A stretch of DNA of 64,000 nt from Nocardioides pinisoli (GCF_024199985.1 NZ_JANARS010000002.1:1-64000), one strand, 5' to 3'; counted from the stretch's first letter, positions 35,401 through 44,327 are shown. Notes: generated by a model not told the origin, from the letters alone. Program-made: numbers and translations.

Positions 35401-38400
35401 GTCGAGACCGGTGACTGGTTCGCCTGGGACGTCATGAACCTCACCGGGATCGCCGGGGTGACCATGCGGGCCGCCTCCACGACGGCCGGCGCCACCTTCG
35501 AGGTGCGTCAGGGCTCGCCCACGGGCACCGCGATCGGGACCCTGGCGGTGCCGAACACCGGTGGCGCGCAGACCTACCAGAACGTCTCGACGACGTTCAC
35601 GGGTGCGACGACGACCAGCGAGCCGCTGTACTTCGTCGCCACCACGGGTGGCGCCAACGTCAACTGGCTCGAGTTCAACGGCCGCGGCGTCACCGACAAC
35701 CAGCCGCCCACGGTGGCCATCAACGCCAGCACGACCTCGGGCGAGGTGCCCCTGCCGGTCCAGTTCACGAGCACCGTGACGGACCCGGACGGTGACACCC
35801 CGGTCACGTATGCCTGGAAGTTCGGCGACGGCGAGGCCTCGACCTCCACCCAGGCCAACCCCAGCCACACCTACACCGCTCCGGGCAAGTACGTGGTCTC
35901 GCTGACGGTCACCGACGCGCGGGGGGCCAAGACCACCCGCACGACGGAGATCACGGCGACGGCCGCCAAGGACATCTGCTTCAGCGGACGCTCCGACGAC
36001 TTCGTGGGCAACGCCCTCGACACCGAGCGCTGGAACAGGAGCGTCCGGGTGAACCAGTCGCTCACCGTGGCGGACGGGACGCTCAACATCCCGATCACCA
36101 ACGCCGACATCTACCAGACCACGAACACCGCGCCGAACATCGTCCTGCAGGACCTGCCGGCGGGGGCGTTCGAGGTCACGACGAAGGTCACGCTGCCTGC
36201 CGTCCGCGGCTACCAGCAGGGCGGCCTGATCGTCTACGGCGATGACAACAACTACCTCAAGCTCGTCTACTCCGGTCGTTCCACGGCCGCGGCGGGCAGC
36301 AAGGCGGCCAACGTCATCCAGTTCGCCAAGGAGGTCAACAGCACGGCGTCGGAGTCCAACTCCACGGCGCTCGGCGCGACCTTCCCCGACACCGTGTGGC
36401 TGCGGATGACGAGCACCGACGGCAACGTCGTCACTCCCACCTACAGCACCGACGGGGCCACCTGGCTCCCGATCACGACGGCCAACGGGACGGCCGCCCC
36501 GCGCGACCTGACCGGCATCACCGCACCGAAGGTCGGCCTGCTCGCCCTCGGCAGCACGGCTGCGGCCGCGGCTGACAACATCACCGCGGAGTTCGACTAC
36601 TTCACCATCACCCCCGACGACACCGCTGTCGACTGCACCCCGCCGTGCCTCGCGGAGGACTTCGACGGCAACGCGCTCGACTCGGACTGGACGACGGTCC
36701 GCCCCAGCGGCAACCTCACGGTGTCGGGCGGCTCGGTGAAGATCCCGATGGAGGCCACCGACCTCTACCAGACCACGAACACCGCTCGTGACCTGGTGCT
36801 GACGGACCTCCCCGACGGCCCGTTCGTGGCGACCACCAAGGTCACCGCGCCCATCAACCGGTCCTACCAGTCGGCAGGACTGCTCATCTACGGAGACGAC
36901 GACAACTACCTCAAGCACGTGTTCCAGGGCCGCAGCGCCGACCCGAACGCGGCGTCCAACATCATCCAGACGGCGCGGGAGACCGCCGCCACTGCCGTCG
37001 AGACCAACACGCCGGGCCTCGGGGCGAGCTTCCCGACGACGGTCTGGCTGCGGCTGACCAGCGAGGACGGCGACGAGGTCCTCGGCAGCTACAGCACCGA
37101 CGGCGAGTCGTGGACGGACATGTCCGGTGGCTACAGCATCGCCGACATCACCGACCCGAAGATCGGCCTCCTCTCCGCCGCCAACCAGTCGGGCGGAGCC
37201 GGGATCACGGCGAGCTTCGACTTCTTCACCCTCGGTGAGGACGACACCTGCGAGCCGGGTGGCGAGGAGCCGGGCGACACCACCGACCCGGAGGTCGAGG
37301 CCGCCGTCACCGGCGACACGACCAAGACGGTCACCATCACCGCCACCGACGACTCGGGTGCGGCGACCATCGAGTACCGGATCGACGACGCCACGACGTG
37401 GGAGACCTACACCGCGCCGCTGACCTTCGACGAGCCCGGCACCTACGTCGTGCACTACCGCGCCACCGACGCGGCGGGCAACCGCGCGACCGGCGAGGTC
37501 GAGGTCGTCGTACCGGCCGAGGAGCCGGACGACACCACGGCGCCGGAGGTCGGTGCCACGGTTCTCGGCTCCTACGCCGGTGAGCTGGTCGACCAGGCCA
37601 GCAGCGGCGTCAGCGGCGAGGCCACGATGGTCTCGGCGCCCGACGGTGACGGCTACACCACCACGGTGCAGCTCGAGCTCGCGGGCCTCGACCCCGAGGA
37701 GGACTACGAGTCCCACCTGCACGTCGGCACGACGTGCGGCGGGTTCGAGGGTCACTACCGTGACGACCCGGACGGTGCGGGGACCCCGCCCAACGAGCTG
37801 TGGCCGACCAACCCCGGATGGGACCCCGAGTCGGGCGACGCCCGGATCGAGGCCGAGGCCGACGGCACGTCCTACGCGGAGGCCACCGTCGCGTGGGCAC
37901 CGCGCATCGAGGGCGGCATCCTGGCCCTGCACCGGGGCGGTGCCATCATCGGGTGCATCGACCTCGAGCTGACCGGGGCCGGCACCGTGGTCCTGGACGC
38001 CTCGGACGACGTCGAGGTCGCCTCGCTCACCTACACGGTGGACGGCGGCGCCGAGACCGACTACGACGGTCCGTTCGAGATCTCCGAGCCCGGCGAGCAC
38101 GTGGTGGCCTACACGGCGACCGACGCTGCGGGCAACGAGACGACCGGTGACTTCGAGGTCGTGGTCCCGAAGGGCGACGACCCCGACCCGGAGCCCGAGC
38201 CCGAGCCGGGTGCCAAGCCGACGGTCACCCTGACCACGACGCCGGCTGCCGCCAACGGTCGCAGCAACTGGTTCACCTCGCCGGTCACGGTCACCCTCGC
38301 GGGTGCCGGCGGTGAGGGGAAGCTGGTCGTGGAGTACCGCATCGACAACGGCCCCTGGACGGCGTACACCGCGCCGTTCCAGGTCACCGGTGACGGCATC

Positions 38401-38982
38401 ACCCGGGTCCAGGCCCGGGCGACCGACGCCGCCGGCAAGACCTCGGCGATCGAGACGACCACCATCAAGATGGACGCCACGGCGCCCACGGTGACGGTCG
38501 CCGGCATCGCCGACGGGGCCGGGCTCGACGTGTCCGCGGTCCGCACGGCTCGCGTGGCGGTCGCGGACGCGACGTCCGGAGCGGCCCGGGAGGTCGTCCG
38601 GCTCGACGGCAAGGTGGTCGACGCACCCGTACGCCTCGACGCGATGTCGCTGCGGCCGGGCCGGCACCTCCTGGAGGTCACCGCCGTCGACGAGGCCGGC
38701 AACCAGGCCTCGCAGACGGTCCGCTTCCGGGTGCTCGCGCCGACCCACGGCAAGGCCCGCAAGCTCGTCGACCGGCTCGACGACGAGGGCGCCGTCGGCC
38801 CCAGGCTCGCCACCAAGCTCAAGAAGGAGCTGAAGGCGGCCAAGCAGGCCGAGAAGCGCAAGGACGTGCGAGAGGCCCTGCGGTCGCTCAAGCGCTTCTC
38901 CAAGCTCGCCAAGCGCGTCGACGACAAGGAGGTGAGGCTCGCACTCAAGCGCCTGTCGCGCACGCTGAAGTCGCAGCTGTAG
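32404..38982 (+). CDS. 2192-residue secreted multidomain ThuA / glucose-sorbosone dehydrogenase protein
   Basis: The ATG at 32404 has an AAGGG ribosome binding site; an ATG at 32368 is also possible. Apparent domains in order: signal peptide (ending SAASAAPS); ThuA-like fold (residues 95-323); glucose/sorbosone dehydrogenase propeller of the PQQ type (330-760, with CCHAGGSMEFDNDGNLYLA); PKD repeat (761-855); a linker domain; CBM6-like domain (961-1098); second PKD (1099-1188); two tandem concanavalin-like DUF1349-type domains (1191-1408, 1415-1615); an OmpL47-like Ig repeat; a CHRD-like domain with HLHVGTTCGG (1716-1861); further Ig-like repeats around a PDPEPEPEPG linker; and a Lys-rich helical FIMAH-like C-terminus (2115-2192). 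It probably binds and oxidises carbohydrate outside the cell. Domain borders are by eye. Confidence 0.82.
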   Translation: MNRLITRLQRRSRVAVGSTMALIVSLPLGATIGLASAASAAPSTELSAATSSDDRTASDRTGKNQKKTEAESTLGDAVPWTADPKASAAAAAEESFDALLFSKTAAFRHSNIDEATTAIQTLAADNNFTVTATEDSSAFNDANLEQYEVVIFLSTTGDVLNATEQAAFERYIQAGGGYAGIHAASDTEYDWPWYGQLVGAYFNNHPAGTPTATVKVEDPAHASTHGIEPRWQRTDEWYNFRTNPAANPRTKLHVLASLDETTYAPGGGAMGAEHPIAWCQDYDGGRSWYTGMGHTEASFVDPKFLGHILGGIQTAAGVVDSDCKATLTSSFEKVALDENTSNPMELAIAEDGRVFYIDRNGAVRIIKPNGTVVTAGTIPVYTGQEFGLLGIALDPDFATNNHVFLYFSPTGTAATDRISRFTMSGDTLQLSSEVKILDVPTQRDQCCHAGGSMEFDNDGNLYLATGDNTNPFDSGGYTPIDERPDRSAWDAQRTSGNTNSLNGKVLRIRPSADGGYTVPAGNLFPPGTEKTRPEIYAMGFRNPFRIGLDEQNNNILVADYGPDAGSVSATRGPNGRVEWNILDEPGNYGWPYCVGNNTPYNDYNFATSTAGAAFNCDAPVNDSPNNTGLTNLPAAKPAVIWQSNNGSITGTPEIGASGAPMTSGTYDYDPDLASDRKWPEYFDRKAIWADWNNSRLFTVQVNQDGTNYTDINRLLSTLPMVRPHALQFGPDGALYMIEWGSGFNGNNSDSGVYRIDYVEGNRAPVARASADKTSGAAPLTVQFDGSTSFDADTGDATGLTYAWDFDSDGTVDATTAKASHTYTTAGNFTAKLTVTDADGRTGSTNIDITAGNTAPTVELVLPKDGGFFDFGDYVEYEVKVTDPEDGTIDCSKVVVQPGLGHDQHSHDYEQYQGCTGTLALPGDTGHSGANIFGTIKATYTDKGAGVAGALTGVDGIVLHTKHKEAEFFDKTGRVGTGAGTAGVTTQTTTDTGGGLNVTGVETGDWFAWDVMNLTGIAGVTMRAASTTAGATFEVRQGSPTGTAIGTLAVPNTGGAQTYQNVSTTFTGATTTSEPLYFVATTGGANVNWLEFNGRGVTDNQPPTVAINASTTSGEVPLPVQFTSTVTDPDGDTPVTYAWKFGDGEASTSTQANPSHTYTAPGKYVVSLTVTDARGAKTTRTTEITATAAKDICFSGRSDDFVGNALDTERWNRSVRVNQSLTVADGTLNIPITNADIYQTTNTAPNIVLQDLPAGAFEVTTKVTLPAVRGYQQGGLIVYGDDNNYLKLVYSGRSTAAAGSKAANVIQFAKEVNSTASESNSTALGATFPDTVWLRMTSTDGNVVTPTYSTDGATWLPITTANGTAAPRDLTGITAPKVGLLALGSTAAAAADNITAEFDYFTITPDDTAVDCTPPCLAEDFDGNALDSDWTTVRPSGNLTVSGGSVKIPMEATDLYQTTNTARDLVLTDLPDGPFVATTKVTAPINRSYQSAGLLIYGDDDNYLKHVFQGRSADPNAASNIIQTARETAATAVETNTPGLGASFPTTVWLRLTSEDGDEVLGSYSTDGESWTDMSGGYSIADITDPKIGLLSAANQSGGAGITASFDFFTLGEDDTCEPGGEEPGDTTDPEVEAAVTGDTTKTVTITATDDSGAATIEYRIDDATTWETYTAPLTFDEPGTYVVHYRATDAAGNRATGEVEVVVPAEEPDDTTAPEVGATVLGSYAGELVDQASSGVSGEATMVSAPDGDGYTTTVQLELAGLDPEEDYESHLHVGTTCGGFEGHYRDDPDGAGTPPNELWPTNPGWDPESGDARIEAEADGTSYAEATVAWAPRIEGGILALHRGGAIIGCIDLELTGAGTVVLDASDDVEVASLTYTVDGGAETDYDGPFEISEPGEHVVAYTATDAAGNETTGDFEVVVPKGDDPDPEPEPEPGAKPTVTLTTTPAAANGRSNWFTSPVTVTLAGAGGEGKLVVEYRIDNGPWTAYTAPFQVTGDGITRVQARATDAAGKTSAIETTTIKMDATAPTVTVAGIADGAGLDVSAVRTARVAVADATSGAAREVVRLDGKVVDAPVRLDAMSLRPGRHLLEVTAVDEAGNQASQTVRFRVLAPTHGKARKLVDRLDDEGAVGPRLATKLKKELKAAKQAEKRKDVREALRSLKRFSKLAKRVDDKEVRLALKRLSRTLKSQL

Positions 38983-39145
38983 GCGCCGGTCCGAGCACAA
39001 GACGTCCGACGTCGGACGGCTCGGCCACCACGTCACCCCCGGGTGAGGTGAACCGGCGCGTACGCAGGATCGGCCCTGCGTGCGAGCCGGAGGCCGGGCC
39101 CCCGGCCGGGCGGGGGTGGCGCCGCGAGGCGCCGCCCGCAAGCGG

Positions 39146-39181
39146 CCGGTGCCGGGACACGGCGCTCCGTCCCGGCACCGG
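39146..39181 (+). terminator. Hairpin after the large secreted protein gene
   Basis: A perfect 13-bp stem (39146-39158 with 39169-39181) has a 10-nt loop. The gap 38983-39266 also holds smaller GC-rich inverted repeats and no gene. Confidence 0.6.
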
Positions 39182-39266
39182 TCCGCGCCGCCGACAGGCA
39201 ACCGGACGAACCGCACCACCCGCACCACCAGCCGAAATGCACCACCACTACACCTGAGGAGCACAC

Positions 39267-40274
39267 ATGCCACGCCCCGTCACCCTGTTCACCGGCCAGT
39301 GGGCCGACCTGCCGTTCGAGGAGATGTGCAAGCTCGCCTCCGGCTGGGGCTACGACGGCCTCGAGCTGGCCTGCTGGGGCGACCACTTCGACCCGTGGGC
39401 AGCGGTCGAGGACGAGTCCTACGTCCCCGCCAAGCTGGAGATGCTGAAGAAGTACGACCTGCAGGTCTTCGCCATCAGCAACCACCTCAAGGGCCAGGCG
39501 GTCTGCGACGACCCGATCGACGCCCGCCACCGCGACATCCTCCCGGACCGCATCTGGGGCGACGGTGACGCCGAGGGCGTGCGCCAGCGCGCCGCGGAGG
39601 AGATGAAGATGACCGCGCGGGCCGCGCGCAAGCTCGGGGTCGACGTCGTCGTCGGCTTCACCGGGTCGTCGATCTGGAAGTACGTCGCGATGTTCCCGCC
39701 GGCCTCCCAGGCCCTCGTCGACGCCGGCTACCAGGACTTCGCCGACCGGTGGAACCCGATCCTCGACGTCTTCGACAGCGAGGGCGTGAAATTCGCCCAC
39801 GAGGTGCACCCCTCCGAGATCGCCTACGACTACTGGACCACCGTGGCCGCGCTCGAGGCGATCGACCACCGCGAGGCCTTCGGCCTCAACTGGGACCCGT
39901 CGCACTTCGTCTGGCAGGACCTCGACCCGGTCGGCTTCCTGTGGGACTTCAAGGACCGGATCTACCACGTCGACTGCAAGGACGCGAAGAAGCAGGTCGG
40001 CAACGGCCGCAACGGTCGGATGGGCTCCCACCTGGCATGGGCCGACCCCCGCCGCGGGTGGGACTTCGTGTCGACCGGCCACGGCGACGTGCCGTGGGAG
40101 GCGTGCTTCCGGATGCTCAACACGATCGGCTACGACGGCCCCATCTCGGTGGAGTGGGAGGACGCCGGCATGGACCGCCTCGTCGGTGCTCCGGAGGCGC
40201 TGGAGTTCGTGCGGCGCCTGGCCTTCGACGCACCGACCGCCGCCTTCGACGCCGCCTTCTCGACCTCGTCCTGA
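39267..40274 (+). CDS. Sugar phosphate isomerase/epimerase-like TIM barrel (AP endonuclease 2 superfamily)
   Basis: This encodes 335 aa with a GAGGAG ribosome binding site. Metal and substrate residues of the xylose-isomerase-like barrel are present: [30 protein letters not shown] and the C-terminal ISVEWEDAG. There is no DNA-repair signature, so a sugar role is favoured. Members of this superfamily include epimerases, isomerases and lyases acting on keto-sugars. Its place after the secreted oxidoreductase suggests it processes an oxidised or keto sugar; that is inference. Confidence 0.85.
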   Translation: MPRPVTLFTGQWADLPFEEMCKLASGWGYDGLELACWGDHFDPWAAVEDESYVPAKLEMLKKYDLQVFAISNHLKGQAVCDDPIDARHRDILPDRIWGDGDAEGVRQRAAEEMKMTARAARKLGVDVVVGFTGSSIWKYVAMFPPASQALVDAGYQDFADRWNPILDVFDSEGVKFAHEVHPSEIAYDYWTTVAALEAIDHREAFGLNWDPSHFVWQDLDPVGFLWDFKDRIYHVDCKDAKKQVGNGRNGRMGSHLAWADPRRGWDFVSTGHGDVPWEACFRMLNTIGYDGPISVEWEDAGMDRLVGAPEALEFVRRLAFDAPTAAFDAAFSTSS

Positions 40275-40325
40275 CGGCTCCCTGACGGCTCCCTGATGGC
40301 CTCCTGACGGCCCCCTGATGTCCAC
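40271..40325. repeat. Tandem 11-bp repeat, about 4.5 copies
   Basis: Units of the form ctgacggctcc (first two identical, later ones with 1-3 changes) start at the stop codon of the TIM-barrel gene and run to 40 nt before the next start. Function unknown; slippage-prone. Confidence 0.7.
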
Positions 40326-40361
40326 TGCGGCTCCCGCCCATCCCTCCGAAGGAGGACGACC

Positions 40362-41498
40362 ATGAACACCACGCCCGAGGTGACGGCCAGGACAGGCGTG
40401 TGGTTCGTGGGGGCGCGGGGCTCGGTGGCCACCACAGCGGTGGTCGGTGCACACGCCGTGGCGCATGGCCTCGCACCGACCACCGCTCTCGTGACCGAGC
40501 TCCCGGAGCTGCGGCCCGACGGCCTCCCGCCTCTGTCAGAGCTGGTCTTCGGCGGCCACGACGTCAGTCCCCAGTCCCTGCCCAAGCGGGCCGAGGAGCT
40601 CGCGGCGGGCGGTGTCGTGCCGCCCGCCCACGTGGACGCCACCCGCGCGCACCTCGAGGCCGTCGACGCCGAGGTGCGCCCGGGGCACGCCACGGGCTCT
40701 GCGCCCGTCGCCGAGGCGGTCGAGCGGCTCGCCGCCGACATCACCGACTTCCGCGACCGGCACCACCTGGACCGGGTGGTCGTGGTCGACGTCGCCAGCA
40801 CGCAGCCGCCGGTCCCCGACCCCGACGCGATGACGACCGTCGACGACGCGCTGCCCGTCGGAGCGGTCTACGCGCTGGCCGCCTTCCGCGCCGGCGCTCC
40901 CTTCGTGTCGTTCACCCCCAGCCCGTGCCTGCGCCTCCCGGTCGTGGTCGAGGCGGCACGACGCAGCGGCCTGCCCTGGGCCGGGTGCGACGGCAAGACC
41001 GGCGAGACGCTGCTCAAGTCGGCCCTGGCGCCGATGTTCGTGATGCGGTCGCTCGCCCTGCGGTCGTGGACCTCGGTCAACCTGCTCGGCGGCGGTGACG
41101 GGGCGACCCTCGCCGACCCGGAGGCCGCGCGGAGCAAGACCGTCGCCAAGCGCAGCGGCCTCGACGCCATCGTCGGCCGGGCGGTCCCCGGGCCGATGCA
41201 CATCGACCAGGTCGAGGACCTGGGGGAGTGGAAGACCGCGTGGGACCACGTGCGGTTCGACGGGTTCCTCGGCACCCGCATGACGCTCCAGCTCACCTGG
41301 GAGGGCTGCGACTCCGCCCTGGCCGCCCCGCTCGTCCTCGACCTCGCGCGCCTGGTGGCCGCCGCCCACGCCGCTGGGCGCTCGGGACCGCTCCCCGAGC
41401 TCGCCTTCTTCTTCAAGGACCCGGTCGGGGCCACCGAGCACCGCCTGGCCCAGCAGTGGGACGACCTCGTCGCGTGGCGGGCAGGACTCGGGGCGTGA
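40362..41498 (+). CDS. Inositol-3-phosphate synthase-like protein
   Basis: This encodes 378 aa with a GGAGGA ribosome binding site. The N-terminal Rossmann motif VGARGSVATTAVVGAHA and the later CDGKTGETLLKSALAPMF, LLGGGDGATLADPEAARSK and KTAWDHVRFDGFLG fit the myo-inositol-1-phosphate synthase fold. It looks like a divergent family branch, not the primary Ino1, and may act on a different sugar phosphate or inositol-like compound. Its stop overlaps the CopC start by 4 nt. Confidence 0.78.
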   Translation: MNTTPEVTARTGVWFVGARGSVATTAVVGAHAVAHGLAPTTALVTELPELRPDGLPPLSELVFGGHDVSPQSLPKRAEELAAGGVVPPAHVDATRAHLEAVDAEVRPGHATGSAPVAEAVERLAADITDFRDRHHLDRVVVVDVASTQPPVPDPDAMTTVDDALPVGAVYALAAFRAGAPFVSFTPSPCLRLPVVVEAARRSGLPWAGCDGKTGETLLKSALAPMFVMRSLALRSWTSVNLLGGGDGATLADPEAARSKTVAKRSGLDAIVGRAVPGPMHIDQVEDLGEWKTAWDHVRFDGFLGTRMTLQLTWEGCDSALAAPLVLDLARLVAAAHAAGRSGPLPELAFFFKDPVGATEHRLAQQWDDLVAWRAGLGA

Positions 41499-42040
41499 GC
41501 ACCGCCTCACCGCGACCGGCCCTGGCCGGCCTCGCCCTCCTCGCCCTCCTCGCCCTGGTCGCGTGGGGGCCGCCGGCCGCGGCCCACGAGGAGCTGCTCT
41601 CCTCCGATCCCTCGGAGTCGGGCGTGCTGGAGACGCTGCCCTCGCGCGCCGTCCTCACCTTCACCGGCGCGGTCGCCGAGGTCCACGCGGTCACCGTCAC
41701 CGGCCCGGACGGCAGCGTCGCCAACGGCGAGGCGACCGCCGTCGGGGCGGAGGTGCGCCAGAACCTGTGGGCGGGGCCCGACGGCGACTACACCCTCACC
41801 TACGACGTGCTGTCCTCCGACGGTCACGAGATCGCCGGCGAGATCCGGTTCGAGGTCGGCGAGGGCACTCCCGTGACAGGCGACGAGGAGGCCGCGGCCC
41901 GCGCGTCCTCCTCGTCGTCCGACCCCGCCCCGGACGACGCGCTCCGCGGCGTCGTCGTCCCGGCAGCGGTCGTGCTGCTGTCCGGCGCAGCCGCGCTGGT
42001 CATCCGGCAGCGGCGCCGCGAGGCCCGGGAACCGGCCTGA
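41495..42040 (+). CDS. copC: CopC-domain copper-binding protein with C-terminal membrane anchor
   Basis: This encodes 181 aa from GTG 41495, coupled to the preceding gene by a GTGA overlap. After a signal peptide the mature N-terminus begins AHEELLSSDPSESG, placing a histidine at or next to the first residue as in CopC copper sites. The second copper histidine is likely in SSDGHEIAGEI. A Ser/Asp linker and a C-terminal membrane helix (VVVPAAVVLLSGAAALVI) with a basic tail follow. CopC carries Cu(II) outside the cytoplasmic membrane. No CopD is adjacent. Confidence 0.85.
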   Translation: MSTASPRPALAGLALLALLALVAWGPPAAAHEELLSSDPSESGVLETLPSRAVLTFTGAVAEVHAVTVTGPDGSVANGEATAVGAEVRQNLWAGPDGDYTLTYDVLSSDGHEIAGEIRFEVGEGTPVTGDEEAAARASSSSSDPAPDDALRGVVVPAAVVLLSGAAALVIRQRRREAREPA

Positions 42041-42212
42041 TCATCCCGCAGCACTCCCCGGTCCGACGCGTGGTGATCCGGTCGGGGGACGCGGCATGGC
42101 CCGTTCGGGCCAACACATCCCTAGTCATGCCGGGCCCGGGCGCATAGGTTGAGCGCCGCGGGCGACTACCCGAGTGCCTGCGCTTCATGAATGAGCGACA
42201 AAGGAGTCCTCT

Positions 42213-43826
42213 ATGGTCAGCAGACGTTCTGGACGATCTCTGGGCGTTGCGGCAGCCGGTCTGATGGTTGCCACCGCGGGAGCGGCGGTGCCGCTGACGG
42301 CCTCGTCCTCGGCCGCGGCACCTGCCGACAAGGCGTGCGACAGCCGCAACAACAACACGTACTCGAAGCTCCTCGAGTGCGTCTCGGCCGAGGGTGTCAC
42401 CAAGCACCTCGAGGCCTTCCAGGCCATCGCGGACGCCAACGGCGGCACCCGCGCCACCGACACGCCCGGCTACCAGGCCAGCGTCGACTACGTCGTCGAG
42501 GTGCTCGAGAAGTCGGGCTGGTCGGCCGACGTCGTGCCGTTCACCTACAACGCCACGGACACGGTGCTCCAGCAGCTCACGCCGACGTCGGCGGCGCACC
42601 CCCACGCCGGTGCGACAGGCACGGGCGAGGGAGACGTGACCGCTGCCGTGGTGCCGGTCGACGTCAACCTGAGCGGGACCCGCGCCAACACCAGCGGCTG
42701 CGAGGCAGCAGACTTCGCTGGCTTCCCTGCCGGCGCGATCGCACTGGTGCAGCGCGGCACCTGCCCGTTCGCAGTCAAGGCGGTCAACGCCGAGCAGGCG
42801 GGTGCGTCCGGGGTCGTCATCTTCAACCAGGGCGACGCGTCCGCTGGAGACCGTTTCGGCGTGATCAGCCCGACGTTGTCGCCGACTCCCGAGAACCCGA
42901 CCGTCGTCGACATCCCCGTGGTCGGCACCAGCTTCGCCGCCGGTCAGTCCCTTGCCGCGGCCGGTTCGACGGCACGGGTGGCCGTCGAGTTCCGCGAGGT
43001 GACCGACTACAACGTGATCGGCGAGCTGAAGGGCGAGGTCGACGACAACGTCGTCATGGCCGGCGCGCACCTCGACTCGGTGCCGGCGGGCCCGGGCATC
43101 AACGACAATGGCAGCGGATCCTCCGGCCTGCTCGACGTGGTCGAGGCCATGGGCGGCTCCAAGCCCCACAACACCGTGCGCTTCGCCTGGTGGGGGGCCG
43201 AGGAGATCGGTCTGCTCGGCTCGTCTGCCTGGGTCGCGCAGCGCACCCAGGCCGAGAAGGACGAGATCGCGCTCTACCTGAACTTCGACATGATCGGCTC
43301 GCCGAACTACTACTTCGGCATCTACGACGCCGACGAGTCGAGCTTCGTGGCGCCCGTGCCGGTGCCGGAGGGGTCGGAGCACATCGAGGAGACGCTGGAG
43401 TCGTTCTACACCGTGCGCAGCGAGCCGTACGACGACTCGGCGTTCAGCGGCCGTAGCGACTACCAGGCCTTCATCAACAACGGCATCCCGTCCGGCGGCC
43501 TCTTCACGGGTGCGGAGGTCGTCAAGACCCCGCAGCAGCAGGCGATCTGGGGTGGTGTCGCCGGCGAGTCGTTCGACCAGTGCTACCACCTGGCCTGCGA
43601 CACGATCGACAACGTCAACCAGGAGGCGCTGGACGTCAACTCCGACGCGGTGGCGTTCGCCGTGCTCACCTACGCCTACTCGACCGAGGGCGTCAACGGG
43701 GTCGAGGGCCGCAACGTGCCCGGCAGGTTCACCGTCCCGGCTCCCGCCGGTCCGGAGCACACCTTCGCCGGGCCTCTCGGCGGTGACGACGGGCACGACC
43801 ACGACCACGAGGCCGTCGCCAGCTGA
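42213..43826 (+). CDS. Secreted M28 family zinc aminopeptidase with PA domain
   Basis: This encodes 537 aa with an AAAGGAG ribosome binding site. A signal peptide is followed by a PA (protease-associated) insert around residues 140-250 (ALVQRGTCPFAVKAVNAEQAGA). The M28 di-zinc ligands are in AHLDSVPAGPG, GSSGLLD, WGAEEIGLLGS, NFDMIG and CYHLACDT. The C-terminus is His/Asp-rich (DDGHDHDHE), possibly a metal-loading tail. Related streptomycete enzymes remove N-terminal residues from peptides outside the cell. Confidence 0.9.
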   Translation: MVSRRSGRSLGVAAAGLMVATAGAAVPLTASSSAAAPADKACDSRNNNTYSKLLECVSAEGVTKHLEAFQAIADANGGTRATDTPGYQASVDYVVEVLEKSGWSADVVPFTYNATDTVLQQLTPTSAAHPHAGATGTGEGDVTAAVVPVDVNLSGTRANTSGCEAADFAGFPAGAIALVQRGTCPFAVKAVNAEQAGASGVVIFNQGDASAGDRFGVISPTLSPTPENPTVVDIPVVGTSFAAGQSLAAAGSTARVAVEFREVTDYNVIGELKGEVDDNVVMAGAHLDSVPAGPGINDNGSGSSGLLDVVEAMGGSKPHNTVRFAWWGAEEIGLLGSSAWVAQRTQAEKDEIALYLNFDMIGSPNYYFGIYDADESSFVAPVPVPEGSEHIEETLESFYTVRSEPYDDSAFSGRSDYQAFINNGIPSGGLFTGAEVVKTPQQQAIWGGVAGESFDQCYHLACDTIDNVNQEALDVNSDAVAFAVLTYAYSTEGVNGVEGRNVPGRFTVPAPAGPEHTFAGPLGGDDGHDHDHEAVAS

Positions 43827-43856
43827 ACCCAGCTGAGGTCTGGCACGCAGCAGCAT

Positions 43857-43892
43857 CGTTCGGCCGGGGTGGGCGACCACCCCGGCCGAACG
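43857..43892. terminator. Bidirectional hairpin with GCGA tetraloop
   Basis: A perfect 16-bp stem (43857-43872 with 43877-43892) is closed by a GNRA-type GCGA loop. It lies between the convergent M28 peptidase and uspA genes. Confidence 0.82.
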
Positions 43893-43916
43893 TCGTTCTC
43901 GATGCGCCCGCGTCGG

Positions 43917-44327
43917 TCAGCCGGCCGGCTTCACCGCCAGCACGGCGCAGTCCGCGCCGAGCAGGATGCGCTGGGCGACGCTGCCCATGAGCAGCTTGCC
44001 CACCGGCGAGCGGCGCCGCAGGCCGATCACGACCAGGTCGGCGGAGACGTCGTCGGCGACCGCGAGCACCTGGTCGCCGACGTCGGCGCCCATCGAGCGG
44101 CGTACGTCGACCTCGAGGCCCGCCGCGCCCAGCTCGGCCGCGAGCGCGGTGAGCTGGTCCTCGTCTGCGTAGCGGTCGTCGACCAGCGCGTCGCCACGGG
44201 TGGCGTTGACCACCACGACGCGTCCGCCCCGCAGCCTCGCCTCCTCGACGCCGCGGTGCAGCGCGACCTCGCCGAACTCGTCGGGCGTCCAGCCCACCAC
44301 GATCGTCACTGCTGCCGGCTGGCTCAT
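43917..44327 (-). CDS. Universal stress protein family (UspA) protein
   Basis: This encodes 136 aa from ATG 44327, overlapping the tctA stop by 4 nt. The ATP-binding pattern of Usp proteins is visible at the C-terminus ([26 protein letters not shown] split by eye into [10 protein letters not shown] and GSVAQRILL). As the last gene of the tct operon it may tune the transporter in response to energy or stress; that is inferred from position only. Confidence 0.88.
   Translation of the reverse strand: MSQPAAVTIVVGWTPDEFGEVALHRGVEEARLRGGRVVVVNATRGDALVDDRYADEDQLTALAAELGAAGLEVDVRRSMGADVGDQVLAVADDVSADLVVIGLRRRSPVGKLLMGSVAQRILLGADCAVLAVKPAG

Noticed and set aside
31966..39273. An open frame of 2435 codons on the minus strand across the sugar locus.
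   Set aside because: It is the antisense of the xylA/giant secreted protein region. Its composition (Val/Arg/Gly/Asp-rich) lacks domains, whereas the plus-strand frame has a signal peptide and recognisable folds.
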